The translations under genes were made by a program, and so were the position numbers. Under the pieces are notes generated by a model. That model did no database searches. It was not told where the DNA came from and saw nothing but the letters and a program-made list of their open reading frames with translations. A stretch of 64,000 nt of DNA from Roseiconus nitratireducens. Lineage in GTDB: Bacteria > Planctomycetota > Planctomycetia > Pirellulales > Pirellulaceae. Where the stretch lies: the NCBI RefSeq assembly GCF_008629675.1, contig NZ_VWOX01000008.1, positions 186,001 through 250,000 on the forward strand, in the 5' to 3' direction. This document shows positions 44,893 through 54,242 of the stretch, piece by piece. The first letter of the stretch is position 1. Every line of letters starts with the position of its first letter.

Positions 44893-46365
44893 CTACGCCA
44901 ACATGTACCCCTCTTCGCCGTGGTCGGTGATGTCCAACCCGCGCTGTTCGTTCTCCGCGGGGACGCGCAGCCCGATCATCACATCGATGATCTTCAGCAG
45001 CACAAAGCTGCCCAGGCCGGCGAACAAGAACGTGACCAGCACCGCAACGATCTGCTTGATCAACAGTTCGGGGCTGCCCGATTCCACCAGCCCCAACTTC
45101 TGACCTTCGGCCACATCCCAGCAGGCACGCGTGGCAAAGACGCCGGTCAGAATCGCACCCAAGGTGCCCCCGACGCCGTGGACCCCGAAAGCGTCCAATG
45201 CGTCGTCGTAACGCAGCGAATGCTTCAGCTTGCTGCAGGCCCAATAGCAAACGACTCCGGCCAAGGCCCCCATCAACAGCGCAGGCATCGGTTGGACGAA
45301 GCCGGCCGCCGGTGTGATGCAAACGAGCCCGGCGACCGCGCCGCTGCTGGCGCCCAGAACGGTCGGCTTGCCCAACACGATCCATTCCGTCATCGCCCAG
45401 GCTACAGCCCCGGCGGCCGCCGAAAAGTGCGTGGTGGCGAACGCGCTGGCGGTCAAACCGTCAATCGCCAGCTCGCTGCCGGCGTTGAAGCCGAACCATC
45501 CGACCCACAGCATCGCCGCGCCCAGTGCGGTGTAGGTCAGGTTGTGCGGTTGCATCGGTTCACTGGGATACCCCATCCGCGGGCCGATCAGAATCGCCGC
45601 GATCAGTGCAGAGACACCGCTGCTGATGTGAACGACGGTGCCGCCGGCAAAGTCCAAGGCACCGGCCATCCCGCCGAACAACGCCTCCTCGCCGGCGAAG
45701 TACGACAACGGTCCCTCGGCCCACACCCAGTGACACAGCGGGCAGTAAATCAGCGTGCCCCACAGGATCGAATAGATCACCATCGCACTGAACTTCATCC
45801 GTTCGGCGAAGGCGCCGCAAATCAGTGCCGGCGTGATGATGAAGAACATGCCTTGGAACAGCATGTGGGTCAGCCGGGGCATGCTGCCCGCCATCGGTGT
45901 CACGGCCGTGTTGCGGGCGTCGTCCCATTCTCGGGCGACGCCGTTCATGAACGCGTAGTCCAGGTTGCCGATCCATCCGCCGGTGGAACCGAACGCTAAT
46001 GAGTAGCCGTACAGGGACCACAGGACCGTCATCAGCCCCATCAGGAAGATGCACTGCATCATCACGCTGAGCACGTTTTTGCGTCGCACCAACCCGCCGT
46101 AAAACATCGCCAGTCCGGGCGCGGTCATGAACAGCACCAACGCACAACAAACCAACATCCAAGCGTTGTGGGCTCCCAGGGAGGTGTCGGCGATCTCGGC
46201 ATCGGTCAGGCCCTCCACCGCCGCGACCGAAGCCGGGGGCGTCGCGTCGGCGGCCCCCGGTTCAGGTTCAGCCTGGGCCCAGGCGGCCGACGCCGAAAGC
46301 AGAACGATCCATGGCACAAGCGCCACGATCGCGCAAAAACGTTTTCCCTGTCTCACAACAAACAC
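44893..46365 (-). CDS. amt: Ammonium transporter
   Basis: 490 residues. A signal peptide (1-29, ending SAAWAQA) and a Pro/Ala/Glu-rich stretch precede eleven helices. Amt signatures are DFAGGTVVHISSG and the twin pore histidines in LCHWVWAEG and DAFGVHGVGGTLGAILTG. The GTG start at 46365 leads straight into the signal peptide. The C-terminal cytoplasmic tail (GLRVPAENEQRGLDITDHGEEGYML) has the conserved form that contacts PII protein. No glnK/glnB gene is adjacent, which is unusual for bacterial amt. Confidence 0.94.
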   Translation of the reverse strand: MFVVRQGKRFCAIVALVPWIVLLSASAAWAQAEPEPGAADATPPASVAAVEGLTDAEIADTSLGAHNAWMLVCCALVLFMTAPGLAMFYGGLVRRKNVLSVMMQCIFLMGLMTVLWSLYGYSLAFGSTGGWIGNLDYAFMNGVAREWDDARNTAVTPMAGSMPRLTHMLFQGMFFIITPALICGAFAERMKFSAMVIYSILWGTLIYCPLCHWVWAEGPLSYFAGEEALFGGMAGALDFAGGTVVHISSGVSALIAAILIGPRMGYPSEPMQPHNLTYTALGAAMLWVGWFGFNAGSELAIDGLTASAFATTHFSAAAGAVAWAMTEWIVLGKPTVLGASSGAVAGLVCITPAAGFVQPMPALLMGALAGVVCYWACSKLKHSLRYDDALDAFGVHGVGGTLGAILTGVFATRACWDVAEGQKLGLVESGSPELLIKQIVAVLVTFLFAGLGSFVLLKIIDVMIGLRVPAENEQRGLDITDHGEEGYMLA

Positions 46366-47045
46366 CTCGGTTAGTAAGGAGAATGATGCGTGATCCGTGG
46401 GACGTTCCGCTGCGCACCGTGAGACGCCGCCGCCTATCGGGTCTCCTCGCGCGCCAACGGGACTTCCCGCCCAAGCGGCTCAACGAAAGCAGGAACCTCT
46501 GCTTCCGATGGGGAACAAGCCAATCACGCGGGCCATAGGATACGACGAAGCGGACCCGCTCGCCATCACGGCCAGCAGTTTGACCTTGGCGGGATTTGCG
46601 CTGAGAGCCAGACTTGGAGAATCCTGCCGCTGTTCACTCTCCCGCTTGGACGGCGTGCCGTTTGGCTTCACCCTCCTTTTCAAGGAGGGTCGTGTTGCTG
46701 TCGCCGCTTCGCGGCCGGCGGTGTCTGGGCAGCCGTTTCCGTCGGCTTGCACCGACGTCAGGGAGCTGTTGTCGCTTCGCGACGGGCGGCTAAGGAAGGT
46801 TGAGAACCGCTTCCGGCCCGGCCGGAACGGCGGCCGCCGCGGCCTGGAGAAGCGCATAAAGAAACGCAGGTGGAAATGAGCACCTGCGTTTCAAAAATAA
46901 CAGTAGCGTTGGTCAGCAATCGCGACCCTCAATGAACCGTGCGTTGCCAAGCGTCACGAATCCGTTCCGCAGTCATAGCAATAATGATTTCGACACGGTA
47001 AAAGGAACTTATCCTGGACGAGCCGACTCCGCAAGACCAGATTCA
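46366..47045. other. 680-base intergenic region between divergent genes
   Basis: No convincing gene. It holds the hairpin ACCCTCCTT-TTC-AAGGAGGGT (46670-46690), a relative of the CCCTCC elements at 42.4 kb, and a strong 12-bp hairpin at 46861-46892 listed separately. The promoter of amt (leftward) and of the 666-residue protein (rightward) must lie here. I see no sigma-54 -24/-12 site. Confidence 0.55.
46861..46892. terminator. 12-bp hairpin, possible bidirectional terminator
   Basis: GAAACGCAGGTG (46861-46872) and CACCTGCGTTTC (46881-46892) pair perfectly around an 8-base loop. An A-rich flank lies on both sides (ataaa before, aaaataa after), so a U-rich tail appears only weakly in either transcript. 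It separates the two divergent genes and could act as a terminator or a leader structure. Confidence 0.4.
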
Positions 47046-49046
47046 ATGAACTTGAAAAACGACTCCCGCTTCGCCCCCCCGGAACTGCTCCGGCTGGGCG
47101 AGCGCATCGCCGTCCTGCCGGTGATCCACGGCAGTGGCCAGTTCGCATTGACCGTGCGGAGGTGGATGCTTGAACACGACTTCGACTGCATCGCGGTGCC
47201 GTTGCCGGAATCGTTTCGCGACCCGACCGAAGCGGCCATTCTGGATCTTCCCCGGCCATCAATCGTCATCCAGCCGGCGGCCCCCAAGTTCACTCCGCCC
47301 ACCTTCCAAAACGACTACCAGCCCTACGGCGGCGAAGCGGGCGAGGACGCGATGGAGGAAGACGACGCCGACAGCGATCCGGCCAGCTACGTGCCGATCG
47401 ACCCCTGCCAGCCGGTGATCATGGCCATCCGCGCCGCGATGGGGGAACACATCCCGCGGGCGTACATCGACCTGGAAACCAACCCCTTCCTGCCGTTCTC
47501 CACGGTCATGCCGGACCCGTTCGCCGTCCGCCACGTTTCCGCGGAGCGTTTCGCGGCGGCGGTGCTGCCCAGTTTACCCCGGCCGCCGGACCGCCAAACG
47601 CGGGCGCGGATCCTGCACATGGCCGCTCGCCTGGCGGAATTGGAGCAACACCATCAACGCATCTTGTACGTCACCAGCGTGCTGCAGTGGCCCTGGGTGC
47701 GCGAGGCGTACACCGATTGGTTCTCCCGTGACGCGGCGACCAAAAGCGAAACGTCCAACGCGCTGCAGCTGCCCGAACCGGACGACGTGCTGCCGGCCGA
47801 ACGCTTCAACTTGGATCCCCGCACGTTGATGTTCCTATTCGGCGAACTGCCCTACATCACCGGACTGTACGAACGTGCCCGCCGCGAGTTGGATGATGAC
47901 GAGGATTTGCAAATCGACGGCGTCAAGGAACTGCTGATCGCCGCGCGATCGAGCTACCGCAGCGAACTGAAACAGTTCGCCCGACGCATCACGCCGCTGC
48001 ACCTTTCCAAGTGCCTGCAATACATCCGCAACCTGTCCTTGATCTCGCGGCGGATGACTCCGGACTTGATCACGATCGTGACCGCCGCGCAGCAGATCAT
48101 GGGCGACCAGTACGCGCTCCACGTCGCCCAACTGGCCAACCAGTATCCGTACGCCCATGCGCCCGAAACCGGCTCCGATGCGGACCCTGCCGGCGAGGTC
48201 AAAATGGGCATCGATCAGGCGCAATTGCCCGACGGCCAAGTGGTTTCGATGGTCAACCGATTGCCGGGTCCGCCCATCACCTGGCGGACGCTGCACTTGA
48301 AACGCAAACCGTCGTCCCCCGAAAAGAACCGCTGGAAGTATCAGTGGAATCCGTACACCCAATGCAGCTACCCGCCGGAAGACGAACGCATCGAGAACTT
48401 CCGAACCCGCGTGTTTGATCGCGCCAAAGCCATCATCGGCAACGACTTGGCGCGCACCGAGAAGTTCACCACCAGCGTGAAAGACGGCATCGATATCCGC
48501 GATACGCTCCGTCACTGGTACGATCGACAGATCTACGTGAAGGTCATTCCGCCCAGCCGCGGCACACTGGACGCCTGCGTGATGCTGTTCGATTCGCCTT
48601 CGGACCCCCGCGACTATTCGTGGCGGACGACCTGGTTTGCCGAGCACAAGGACGAATCGACGTTGGCGTTTTACGCCACGCACTTTGGCGAAGAGATGGT
48701 GGGTCCGGGAATCGGACTCAGCCGCTACGGGGGCGCGATGTTTCTGTACCCGCCGGTCGTGATCCCGGACATCTGGGGTGACCCGCGTCTGGATTACACC
48801 GAAACGCTGGAAGAACGGCTGATCGCTGCTGCCTGCATGCACAGCGCCGGACGCCAAGTCGCCCTGCTGAGCGCCCTGCCACCCGGCGGGGGTTGGCGGC
48901 GGCTGGCACGCCGGCACCGCAAGACACTGGTCCACGTCCCGCTCAGCAGTTTCAGTGACGAACAGGTGCAACAACTTCGCATGGTGCACGTGCTCAACGG
49001 CCGCGAAGTCCGTTCCTATGCCGAAGAGTTCATCCGGCGGGTGTGA
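47046..49046 (+). CDS. Large protein of unknown function with faint TraB/ChaN-like motifs
   Basis: 666 residues from ATG 47046; an ATG at 46932 would add 38 Ser/Asn-rich residues. No signal peptide or membrane helix. Three spaced segments recall the TraB/ChaN/DUF5682 superfamily: GERIAVLPVIHGSGQFALTV (18-37), where family members have a 'G..H' motif; IRAAMGEHIPRAYIDLETN (128-146); and RARILHMAARLAELEQHHQRILYVTSVLQWPWV (186-218), like the TraB 'R...Ma..l.....vl.vvG..H' pattern. This is weak inference. The C-terminal half ('TLRHWYDRQIYVKVIPP', 'FATHFGEEMVGPGIGLSRYGGAMFLYP'-like) is not recognised. It is convergent with a sigma-54 activator gene. Confidence 0.7.
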   Translation: MNLKNDSRFAPPELLRLGERIAVLPVIHGSGQFALTVRRWMLEHDFDCIAVPLPESFRDPTEAAILDLPRPSIVIQPAAPKFTPPTFQNDYQPYGGEAGEDAMEEDDADSDPASYVPIDPCQPVIMAIRAAMGEHIPRAYIDLETNPFLPFSTVMPDPFAVRHVSAERFAAAVLPSLPRPPDRQTRARILHMAARLAELEQHHQRILYVTSVLQWPWVREAYTDWFSRDAATKSETSNALQLPEPDDVLPAERFNLDPRTLMFLFGELPYITGLYERARRELDDDEDLQIDGVKELLIAARSSYRSELKQFARRITPLHLSKCLQYIRNLSLISRRMTPDLITIVTAAQQIMGDQYALHVAQLANQYPYAHAPETGSDADPAGEVKMGIDQAQLPDGQVVSMVNRLPGPPITWRTLHLKRKPSSPEKNRWKYQWNPYTQCSYPPEDERIENFRTRVFDRAKAIIGNDLARTEKFTTSVKDGIDIRDTLRHWYDRQIYVKVIPPSRGTLDACVMLFDSPSDPRDYSWRTTWFAEHKDESTLAFYATHFGEEMVGPGIGLSRYGGAMFLYPPVVIPDIWGDPRLDYTETLEERLIAAACMHSAGRQVALLSALPPGGGWRRLARRHRKTLVHVPLSSFSDEQVQQLRMVHVLNGREVRSYAEEFIRRV

Positions 49047-49143
49047 TGCCGATGTTGCCATCGTCGCCAGACGGTGGCGAGGCGGCGGCGTCCAGATCCT
49101 GCAGCTTCCAGATTCTGCAGCTTTCACGCTCTGGCGAGCGTGG

Positions 49144-51162
49144 CTACAGATCGTCGCCGACTTGCATGCCCAACTGTTTCATCTTGCGGTACAGGTTGGA
49201 ACGATGCAGGTCCAACCGCGCGGCGGCTTCGGTCATGTTGCCGCCGCTCTTGTCGATCGCCTGCTTGATGTGTTCGATCTGGAACAGTCGCGTCGACTCG
49301 GACAGTGACTCCGGCGTGTCCGGACGCGACGACAACGGTTCGACGCGGCTTTTGGAAGCACCGCCGGCGGGCCGAAGTTCCAGATCTCGGGCCGACAGCT
49401 CGTTGCCGGTGCTCAGGTAACACACACGTTCGATCGTGTTGCGCAACTCCCGGACGTTGCCCGGCCAGGGATGCGACAACAACGCCGTCTGGGCGGAATG
49501 GTTCAGCACGGGGACCCGCCGCCCGATCTGGTAACAGAAGTGCTGCAGAAAATGATCGGCCAACAGCAGCACGTCCCGACCGCGCTGGGCCAGGTCGGGC
49601 AGCGACAACGAGACCACGTTCAAGCGGAAGAACAGATCCTCCCGGAACCTCCGCTCGTCGATCAACCGATCCAGCGGCTGGTTGGTGGCGGCAATCACAC
49701 GGACATCGACCGAGATCGGCAGGCTGCCGCCGACCCGTACGACTTCCTTTTGCTCCAGCACCCGCAACAATTTCGCCTGGCCACCGGCGCTCATGTCGCC
49801 GACTTCATCAAGAAACAGCGTTCCGCCGCTGGCCAATTCGAACTTGCCGATCCGCGTGGTGTTGGCATCGGTGAAGGAACCTTTTTCGTGCCCGAACAAC
49901 TCGCTTTCCAACAGCGATTCAACCAACGCGGCGCAATTGACCGCGATGAAGGGCCCGTTGCGGCGTTCGCTCTGGTAGTGGATGTGCCGGGCCAGCACTT
50001 CCTTACCGGTGCCGTTGCTTCCCAACACCAACACCGTCAAATCGGTCCCGGCGACACGCGTCGCATTTTCGCGAACGGCAACGATGTCCGGATGCTCCCC
50101 GATCAGCGGCGTGCTGCGTGCCGCGTCACGGACCAGGCGGTCGCGTGATTCGGTCAACGACTTCTTGGCCCGCTGGGCTTCGATGGCCACCGCGGCGTGG
50201 TTCGACAGATCCGAAAGCAGCAGCACGTGGGATTCGTCGAACTGGTTGGCGCGGTGATTGATCGCTTCGAACACGCCGATCGTTTCACCGCGTTGCCCGA
50301 CCAGCGGGACCGCGACCAGCGACCGCGTGTCGAAAGCCAACGACCGATCGACGTCGCGATTGACCCGGGATTCGTCATCGCTGTCGCCGTTCCAGATTTG
50401 CGGCTCGGACGTCGACAGGACTTCGCCAACCACGCCCGCATCGTCGGGAACTTCTAGCGGACGATCGTCGATTCCGAGCGCCGGTCGCCCGATCAACTTG
50501 CTGCGCCGACGATCCCACAGAAAGATGCTGGCGCGTTCACAGTCCAACAACTCCGTGGCCGTGTCGGCGATCCGGCGCAGCAACGTTTCGTCGTCGCTGG
50601 AGGCTTGAAGCTGGGTGCGTTGCCAGCGTGCCGCTGCCTCCAGCACACTGGACAACTGATCGATCCGGTGCCGTTGCCGCGACAGGATCTCCGCCCGACT
50701 GAGCGCCGCGATCAACAGGTCGCACATTTGCTGGTCCCGCGCGGCGGGGCCGGCGGAGCCTTCCGGCAGACGGAGGACCAGACAGCCGACCAGCGGAGAC
50801 GCCACGATGCCGCTGCCGGCGGCGTTTCCAAGATCCACCTGGCAGGGCACCAACCACCATGGCAGGCTGGTTTGGGGCCGGCCCCGATCCACGGCGTCGG
50901 CGATCTTGTTTTCCGGCAAAGGAACGCCCCGGTCGGCCGCCCCGGCGGGCGAATCCGACGCGGGCTTGACGTACCAGTGATCGGTCGACCAGTGACCACG
51001 CCGCTGGGAAACCATGCCTGCCGAGCGGAGATCCAAAGCATCGGCCAGGGCCGGCAGCAGGGCCGCCAACAAGCCGTCGCGGCCGGGTTCACGCAGGACC
51101 GCTTCGGCCACAGCCGCGGCGAACGCGTGCTGATCTTCGGTGGAGGAGGAATCGGGCTTCAT
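49144..51162 (-). CDS. GAF-domain sigma-54-dependent transcriptional activator
   Basis: 672 residues. The first 165 residues are an unassigned sensory region; a GAF domain spans about 190-345; the AAA+ domain about 352-590 has Walker A GSNGTGKE (381-388), Walker B in TLFLDEVGDMS (Asp452, Glu453) and the arginine-finger region REDLFFRLNVVSLSLP. A Fis-type helix-turn-helix closes the protein (NMTEAAARLDLHRSNLYRKM). The sigma-54 contact loop reads GSFTDA (428-433) instead of GAFTGA. No receiver domain is present, so a small ligand through GAF is the likely signal. Target genes are not evident nearby. Confidence 0.92.
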   Translation of the reverse strand: MKPDSSSTEDQHAFAAAVAEAVLREPGRDGLLAALLPALADALDLRSAGMVSQRRGHWSTDHWYVKPASDSPAGAADRGVPLPENKIADAVDRGRPQTSLPWWLVPCQVDLGNAAGSGIVASPLVGCLVLRLPEGSAGPAARDQQMCDLLIAALSRAEILSRQRHRIDQLSSVLEAAARWQRTQLQASSDDETLLRRIADTATELLDCERASIFLWDRRRSKLIGRPALGIDDRPLEVPDDAGVVGEVLSTSEPQIWNGDSDDESRVNRDVDRSLAFDTRSLVAVPLVGQRGETIGVFEAINHRANQFDESHVLLLSDLSNHAAVAIEAQRAKKSLTESRDRLVRDAARSTPLIGEHPDIVAVRENATRVAGTDLTVLVLGSNGTGKEVLARHIHYQSERRNGPFIAVNCAALVESLLESELFGHEKGSFTDANTTRIGKFELASGGTLFLDEVGDMSAGGQAKLLRVLEQKEVVRVGGSLPISVDVRVIAATNQPLDRLIDERRFREDLFFRLNVVSLSLPDLAQRGRDVLLLADHFLQHFCYQIGRRVPVLNHSAQTALLSHPWPGNVRELRNTIERVCYLSTGNELSARDLELRPAGGASKSRVEPLSSRPDTPESLSESTRLFQIEHIKQAIDKSGGNMTEAAARLDLHRSNLYRKMKQLGMQVGDDL

Positions 51163-51647
51163 CGCGTGCCTTTCAACGCTGGGGCGCCGGCGTCAGTGGG
51201 GAGGGAAGGGTGGGGAACCGGGAAGGCGATCACCAGCGGGCGAGGCGTTTTCGCAAACCAGGCGCGGGATTCGTCCGACTTGCGACGGCGGCAATCAAGC
51301 TTGACGCAAAACGGAATCCTGGCGGATTCCGACACGCCAATGCGTTGTCAAATGCGGTCTTCAGACACAGCCTAACACCCACGGAAGGGATTGCGGGAAC
51401 CGGATCTGCGGCAAGGGCAGTTTCCATGCCAATCGTCCTGCGACTTACTCGCTCCTTGACCGCCCGCCGGCCGAACGCTCGCAGAGCCCGCCGGCCGAAC
51501 ACTCACGGGGCCGCCGGCCACGCGGAATCGATCCGGCTTTCCGAGGGAAATGGACGAACCGGGGCAGTTCACGCTATGTTGTCGCCGCGAAAACACGCCG
51601 CAGCACCGTCCGTGGTTGTTCACTCTTGCGCAGGAAAATGATACGAG
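51163..51647. other. 485-base divergent region with 24-bp tandem repeats
   Basis: No gene. Two 24-bp tandem units begin with identical 15 bases GCCCGCCGGCCGAAC (51462-51476 and 51486-51500), and a truncated third begins at 51510. They lie between the sigma-54 activator and fabI. No clear promoter is seen. Confidence 0.55.
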
Positions 51648-52460
51648 ATGCTATTTCAGGGTAAAAAGGGTTTGATTCTGGGGGTCGCCAACGACCATTC
51701 GATCGCGTGGGCGATTGCCCAGGAGATCATGAACGCGGGCGGAGTTTGCGGATTCACTCACCTGCCGGATCGCCCCGATGATGAACGGCAGCGCAACCGT
51801 CGGCGGGTGTCGCAATTGACGGACAAGTTCGAAAACGCGGCGTTCCTGTTGCCCATGGATGCTCAAAAGGATGAAGACATCCGCAGCGTGTTCGACCACA
51901 CCGCGAAGGAATTCGGGAAAATTGATTTTCTGTTGCACTCGATGGCGTTTGCCGATCGAGACGATTTGGGCCGCGACACGATCGACACCAGTCGCGAAGG
52001 CTTCAAATTGGCCATGGATGTCAGTGTTTATACCCTACTAGCGTGTGCCTCGGCTGCCAAACCGATCATGAACCCCGGCGGATCGATCGCCGCAATGACC
52101 TACTTTGGCGGCGAGAAGTGCGTCCCCGGCTACAACGTGATGGGGATCTGCAAAGCGGCCCTGGAGGCCGCCGTGCGGTACGCCGCCTACGACCTGGGTC
52201 CCCACCAGATCCGCGTCAACGCCCTCTCGGCCGGCCCCATCCGAACGCTGGCCGGACGTGCCGCGGGCGTCGAAGAAATGCTCAAACTGTACGAGTACAT
52301 GGCACCGCTGGGACGAAACATCAGCCACGAAGAGGTCGGTCGCACCGGGGCGTTTCTGTTGAGCGACGCCAGCAACGGCGTGACCGGTGAGATCTTGCAC
52401 GTCGACGGCGGCTACCACGCGATGGGCAGCCCGGGACGGTTGCTGGACAAAGTCCAATAG
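51648..52460 (+). CDS. fabI: Enoyl-[acyl-carrier-protein] reductase (NADH)
   Basis: 270 residues. It performs the last reduction in each cycle of fatty acid elongation. The FabI cofactor pattern LILGVANDHSIAWAIAQ, catalytic Tyr152, Tyr162 and Lys169 (TYFGGEKCVPGYNVMGICKA, Y-x6-K) and the closing ITGEILHVDGGYH-like end (VTGEILHVDGGYHAMG) are all present. This is the triclosan-type SDR enzyme. ATG 51648. The thioredoxin-like gene follows 106 bases later; no other fab gene is adjacent. Confidence 0.96.
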   Translation: MLFQGKKGLILGVANDHSIAWAIAQEIMNAGGVCGFTHLPDRPDDERQRNRRRVSQLTDKFENAAFLLPMDAQKDEDIRSVFDHTAKEFGKIDFLLHSMAFADRDDLGRDTIDTSREGFKLAMDVSVYTLLACASAAKPIMNPGGSIAAMTYFGGEKCVPGYNVMGICKAALEAAVRYAAYDLGPHQIRVNALSAGPIRTLAGRAAGVEEMLKLYEYMAPLGRNISHEEVGRTGAFLLSDASNGVTGEILHVDGGYHAMGSPGRLLDKVQ

Positions 52461-52566
52461 TCCGCCAGCTCCCGTCGGCCAGCTCCCGTCGGCCCCCTTC
52501 GACCGGTTCCCCGCCGACAACACTTTCACCGTCTGAATTTCCTACTCTCCAAGCGACAACTCCATC

Positions 52567-53160
52567 ATGGTTCGTACCGCAAGCACGATGTTGCCCTTGG
52601 GCACCAAAGCTCCCGATTTCTCCCTGACCGACACCGACGGCAACACGGTGACGCTGGCGGATTTTGCCGGCAAGAAAGCGTTGCTGGTGATGTTCATTTG
52701 CAACCACTGCCCCTACGTCAAACACGTCGCCGATCAGCTAAAATCATTGACCGATGATTATCTGGCCAAGGGGGTGGCCGTCGTGGCGATCAGCAGCAAC
52801 GACGCCGACGAATACCCCGACGATTCGCCGGCGGCGATGGCCGACGAGAAGGCCGCCCGCGGCTATGCCTTCCCCTACCTGTACGACGCCGACCAGTCGG
52901 TGGCCAAAGCCTACGCCGCCGCCTGCACCCCGGATTTCTACGTGTTCGACAGCGACCAGACGCTGGTGTACCGGGGGCAACTGGATTCGTCGCGACCCAA
53001 GACCGACATTCCGGTGACCGGCGAAGACTTGCGCGGCGCCCTGGACGCCGTGTTGGCCGGCAAGCCGCCCGTCGAGAACCAACGGGCGTCGCTGGGCTGC
53101 AACATCAAATGGAAATCCGGTCAGGAGCCGGCGTATTTCAATTCTGGCGGTGCAAGCTGA
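52567..53160 (+). CDS. Thioredoxin-like (AhpC/TSA fold) protein with CNHC motif
   Basis: 197 residues, no signal peptide. The peroxiredoxin-like fold starts LPLGTKAPDFSLTDTDGNTVTLADFAGKKALL and carries Cys45/Cys48 in ICNHCPYVKHVADQLKSL. This CNHCPYV group is a widespread uncharacterised redoxin family. A third Cys lies in SLGCNIKW near the end. Its stop (TGA, 53158-53160) is immediately followed by the GTG start of the prenyltransferase-like gene, so the two are translationally linked. Confidence 0.88.
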   Translation: MVRTASTMLPLGTKAPDFSLTDTDGNTVTLADFAGKKALLVMFICNHCPYVKHVADQLKSLTDDYLAKGVAVVAISSNDADEYPDDSPAAMADEKAARGYAFPYLYDADQSVAKAYAAACTPDFYVFDSDQTLVYRGQLDSSRPKTDIPVTGEDLRGALDAVLAGKPPVENQRASLGCNIKWKSGQEPAYFNSGGAS

Positions 53161-54084
53161 GTGCTTCCCTATCTGCACGACCTGACACTGCGGCTGGCCG
53201 CCGGCGCGACGCGTTTGGATCCGGCCCTGCGAGAGCGGCACGCGAGTTGGCTGGCCGCTCAGCAGCGTGATGACGGCGGGTTCGCCGGCCGCGAAGGCGA
53301 CAGTGATCCTTACTACACCGCGTTTGCGCTACGCGGCCTGTGGATCCTGGATGCCTTGACGCCGCAAATCGGCGGTGCCGCGGCAACCTTCCTGAAGACG
53401 CGGCTGCAGCGGCGTGAAGGAATCGTCGATTTGATTTCGCTGATTTTCGCCGCGGCGATTTGCGAGATGTCGGTCGGAGCCGTCGTGATCCCCGACGACG
53501 ACACCGCCTGGGCCGACAACGTCCAGGCGTTGTTGGAATCGCTCCGCACCGACGACGGAGGTTTCGCCAAAAGCCCGGAAGGTCGCGCCGGCAGCACCTA
53601 CCAGACGTTTCTTTCGGTGCTGTGCCTGGAACTGATGGGCCGTGCACCCGAACAACCGGAAAGGGTCCTGCAGTTCCTGGCCTCCCAGGCACACCCCGAC
53701 GGTGGCTACCTGGAAATCCGGGCCGCCAAGCGGGCCGGCGTCAATCCGACGGCCGCCGCGATCGGCACGCTCAAGGCGCTCGGCCACCTGAACCCGTCCG
53801 AACACGGCACCACCATCGACTTCCTGGCCGGCATGCAGTCGGATGAAGGAGGGTTGTCAGCCAACACCCGGATCCCGTTCGCGGACCTACTCAGCAGTTG
53901 CACCGGCTTGATCACCCTGACCGACCTGAACGCCCGCGAGGCCATCGATGTCGGGGCGGTGGCCCGCTATGCCGAATCGATGCAAGCGGCCAATGGAGGC
54001 TTCACCGGATTCTCGCTGGACCAGATCGCCGATGTCGAATACACGTTCTACGGGCTGGCCACGCTGGCCCTGGCGACCGATTGA
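53161..54084 (+). CDS. Protein prenyltransferase beta-subunit-like (alpha-alpha barrel) protein
   Basis: 307 residues from GTG 53161. Five to six repeats of the form 'QRDDGGFAGREGDSDPYYTAFALRGL' make the alpha6-alpha6 barrel of farnesyl/geranylgeranyl transferase beta subunits and squalene cyclases. The zinc ligands of the eukaryotic enzymes are not kept: the D-x-C site reads FADLLSSCTG and the His position in the 'DFYHTCYGLSGL' pattern reads DVEYTFYGLATL. It is therefore likely non-catalytic or does a different reaction. There is no alpha subunit nearby. It is fused in translation to the thioredoxin-like gene upstream, whose stop codon abuts this start. Confidence 0.82.
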   Translation: MLPYLHDLTLRLAAGATRLDPALRERHASWLAAQQRDDGGFAGREGDSDPYYTAFALRGLWILDALTPQIGGAAATFLKTRLQRREGIVDLISLIFAAAICEMSVGAVVIPDDDTAWADNVQALLESLRTDDGGFAKSPEGRAGSTYQTFLSVLCLELMGRAPEQPERVLQFLASQAHPDGGYLEIRAAKRAGVNPTAAAIGTLKALGHLNPSEHGTTIDFLAGMQSDEGGLSANTRIPFADLLSSCTGLITLTDLNAREAIDVGAVARYAESMQAANGGFTGFSLDQIADVEYTFYGLATLALATD

Positions 54085-54110
54085 ACGGCGTTCAGACGGC
54101 AACTCTGTAG

Positions 54111-54190
54111 GTCAGGCTATGCCTGACGAAACCACTAGCTGAGCAAGCCATTCAACTTCGCCGACACGTTCAGCGGCCACGTTCAGCGGC
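54111..54190. repeat. Small hairpin and 13-bp tandem repeat upstream of lolD
   Basis: GTCAGGC-TAT-GCCTGAC (54111-54127) is a 7-bp hairpin of a type frequent between planctomycete genes. CACGTTCAGCGGC is then repeated twice in tandem at 54165-54177 and 54178-54190. Confidence 0.55.
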
Positions 54191-54242
54191 CTGAGTTACG
54201 AAGCCCCCTCCAGGAAGAAACAAAGTTGTTAGACTGCACGTC

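Noticed and set aside
46397-46879. 160-codon frame between amt and the 666-residue gene
   Set aside because: It passes through two hairpins and a repeat relative and has no domain; probably intergenic.
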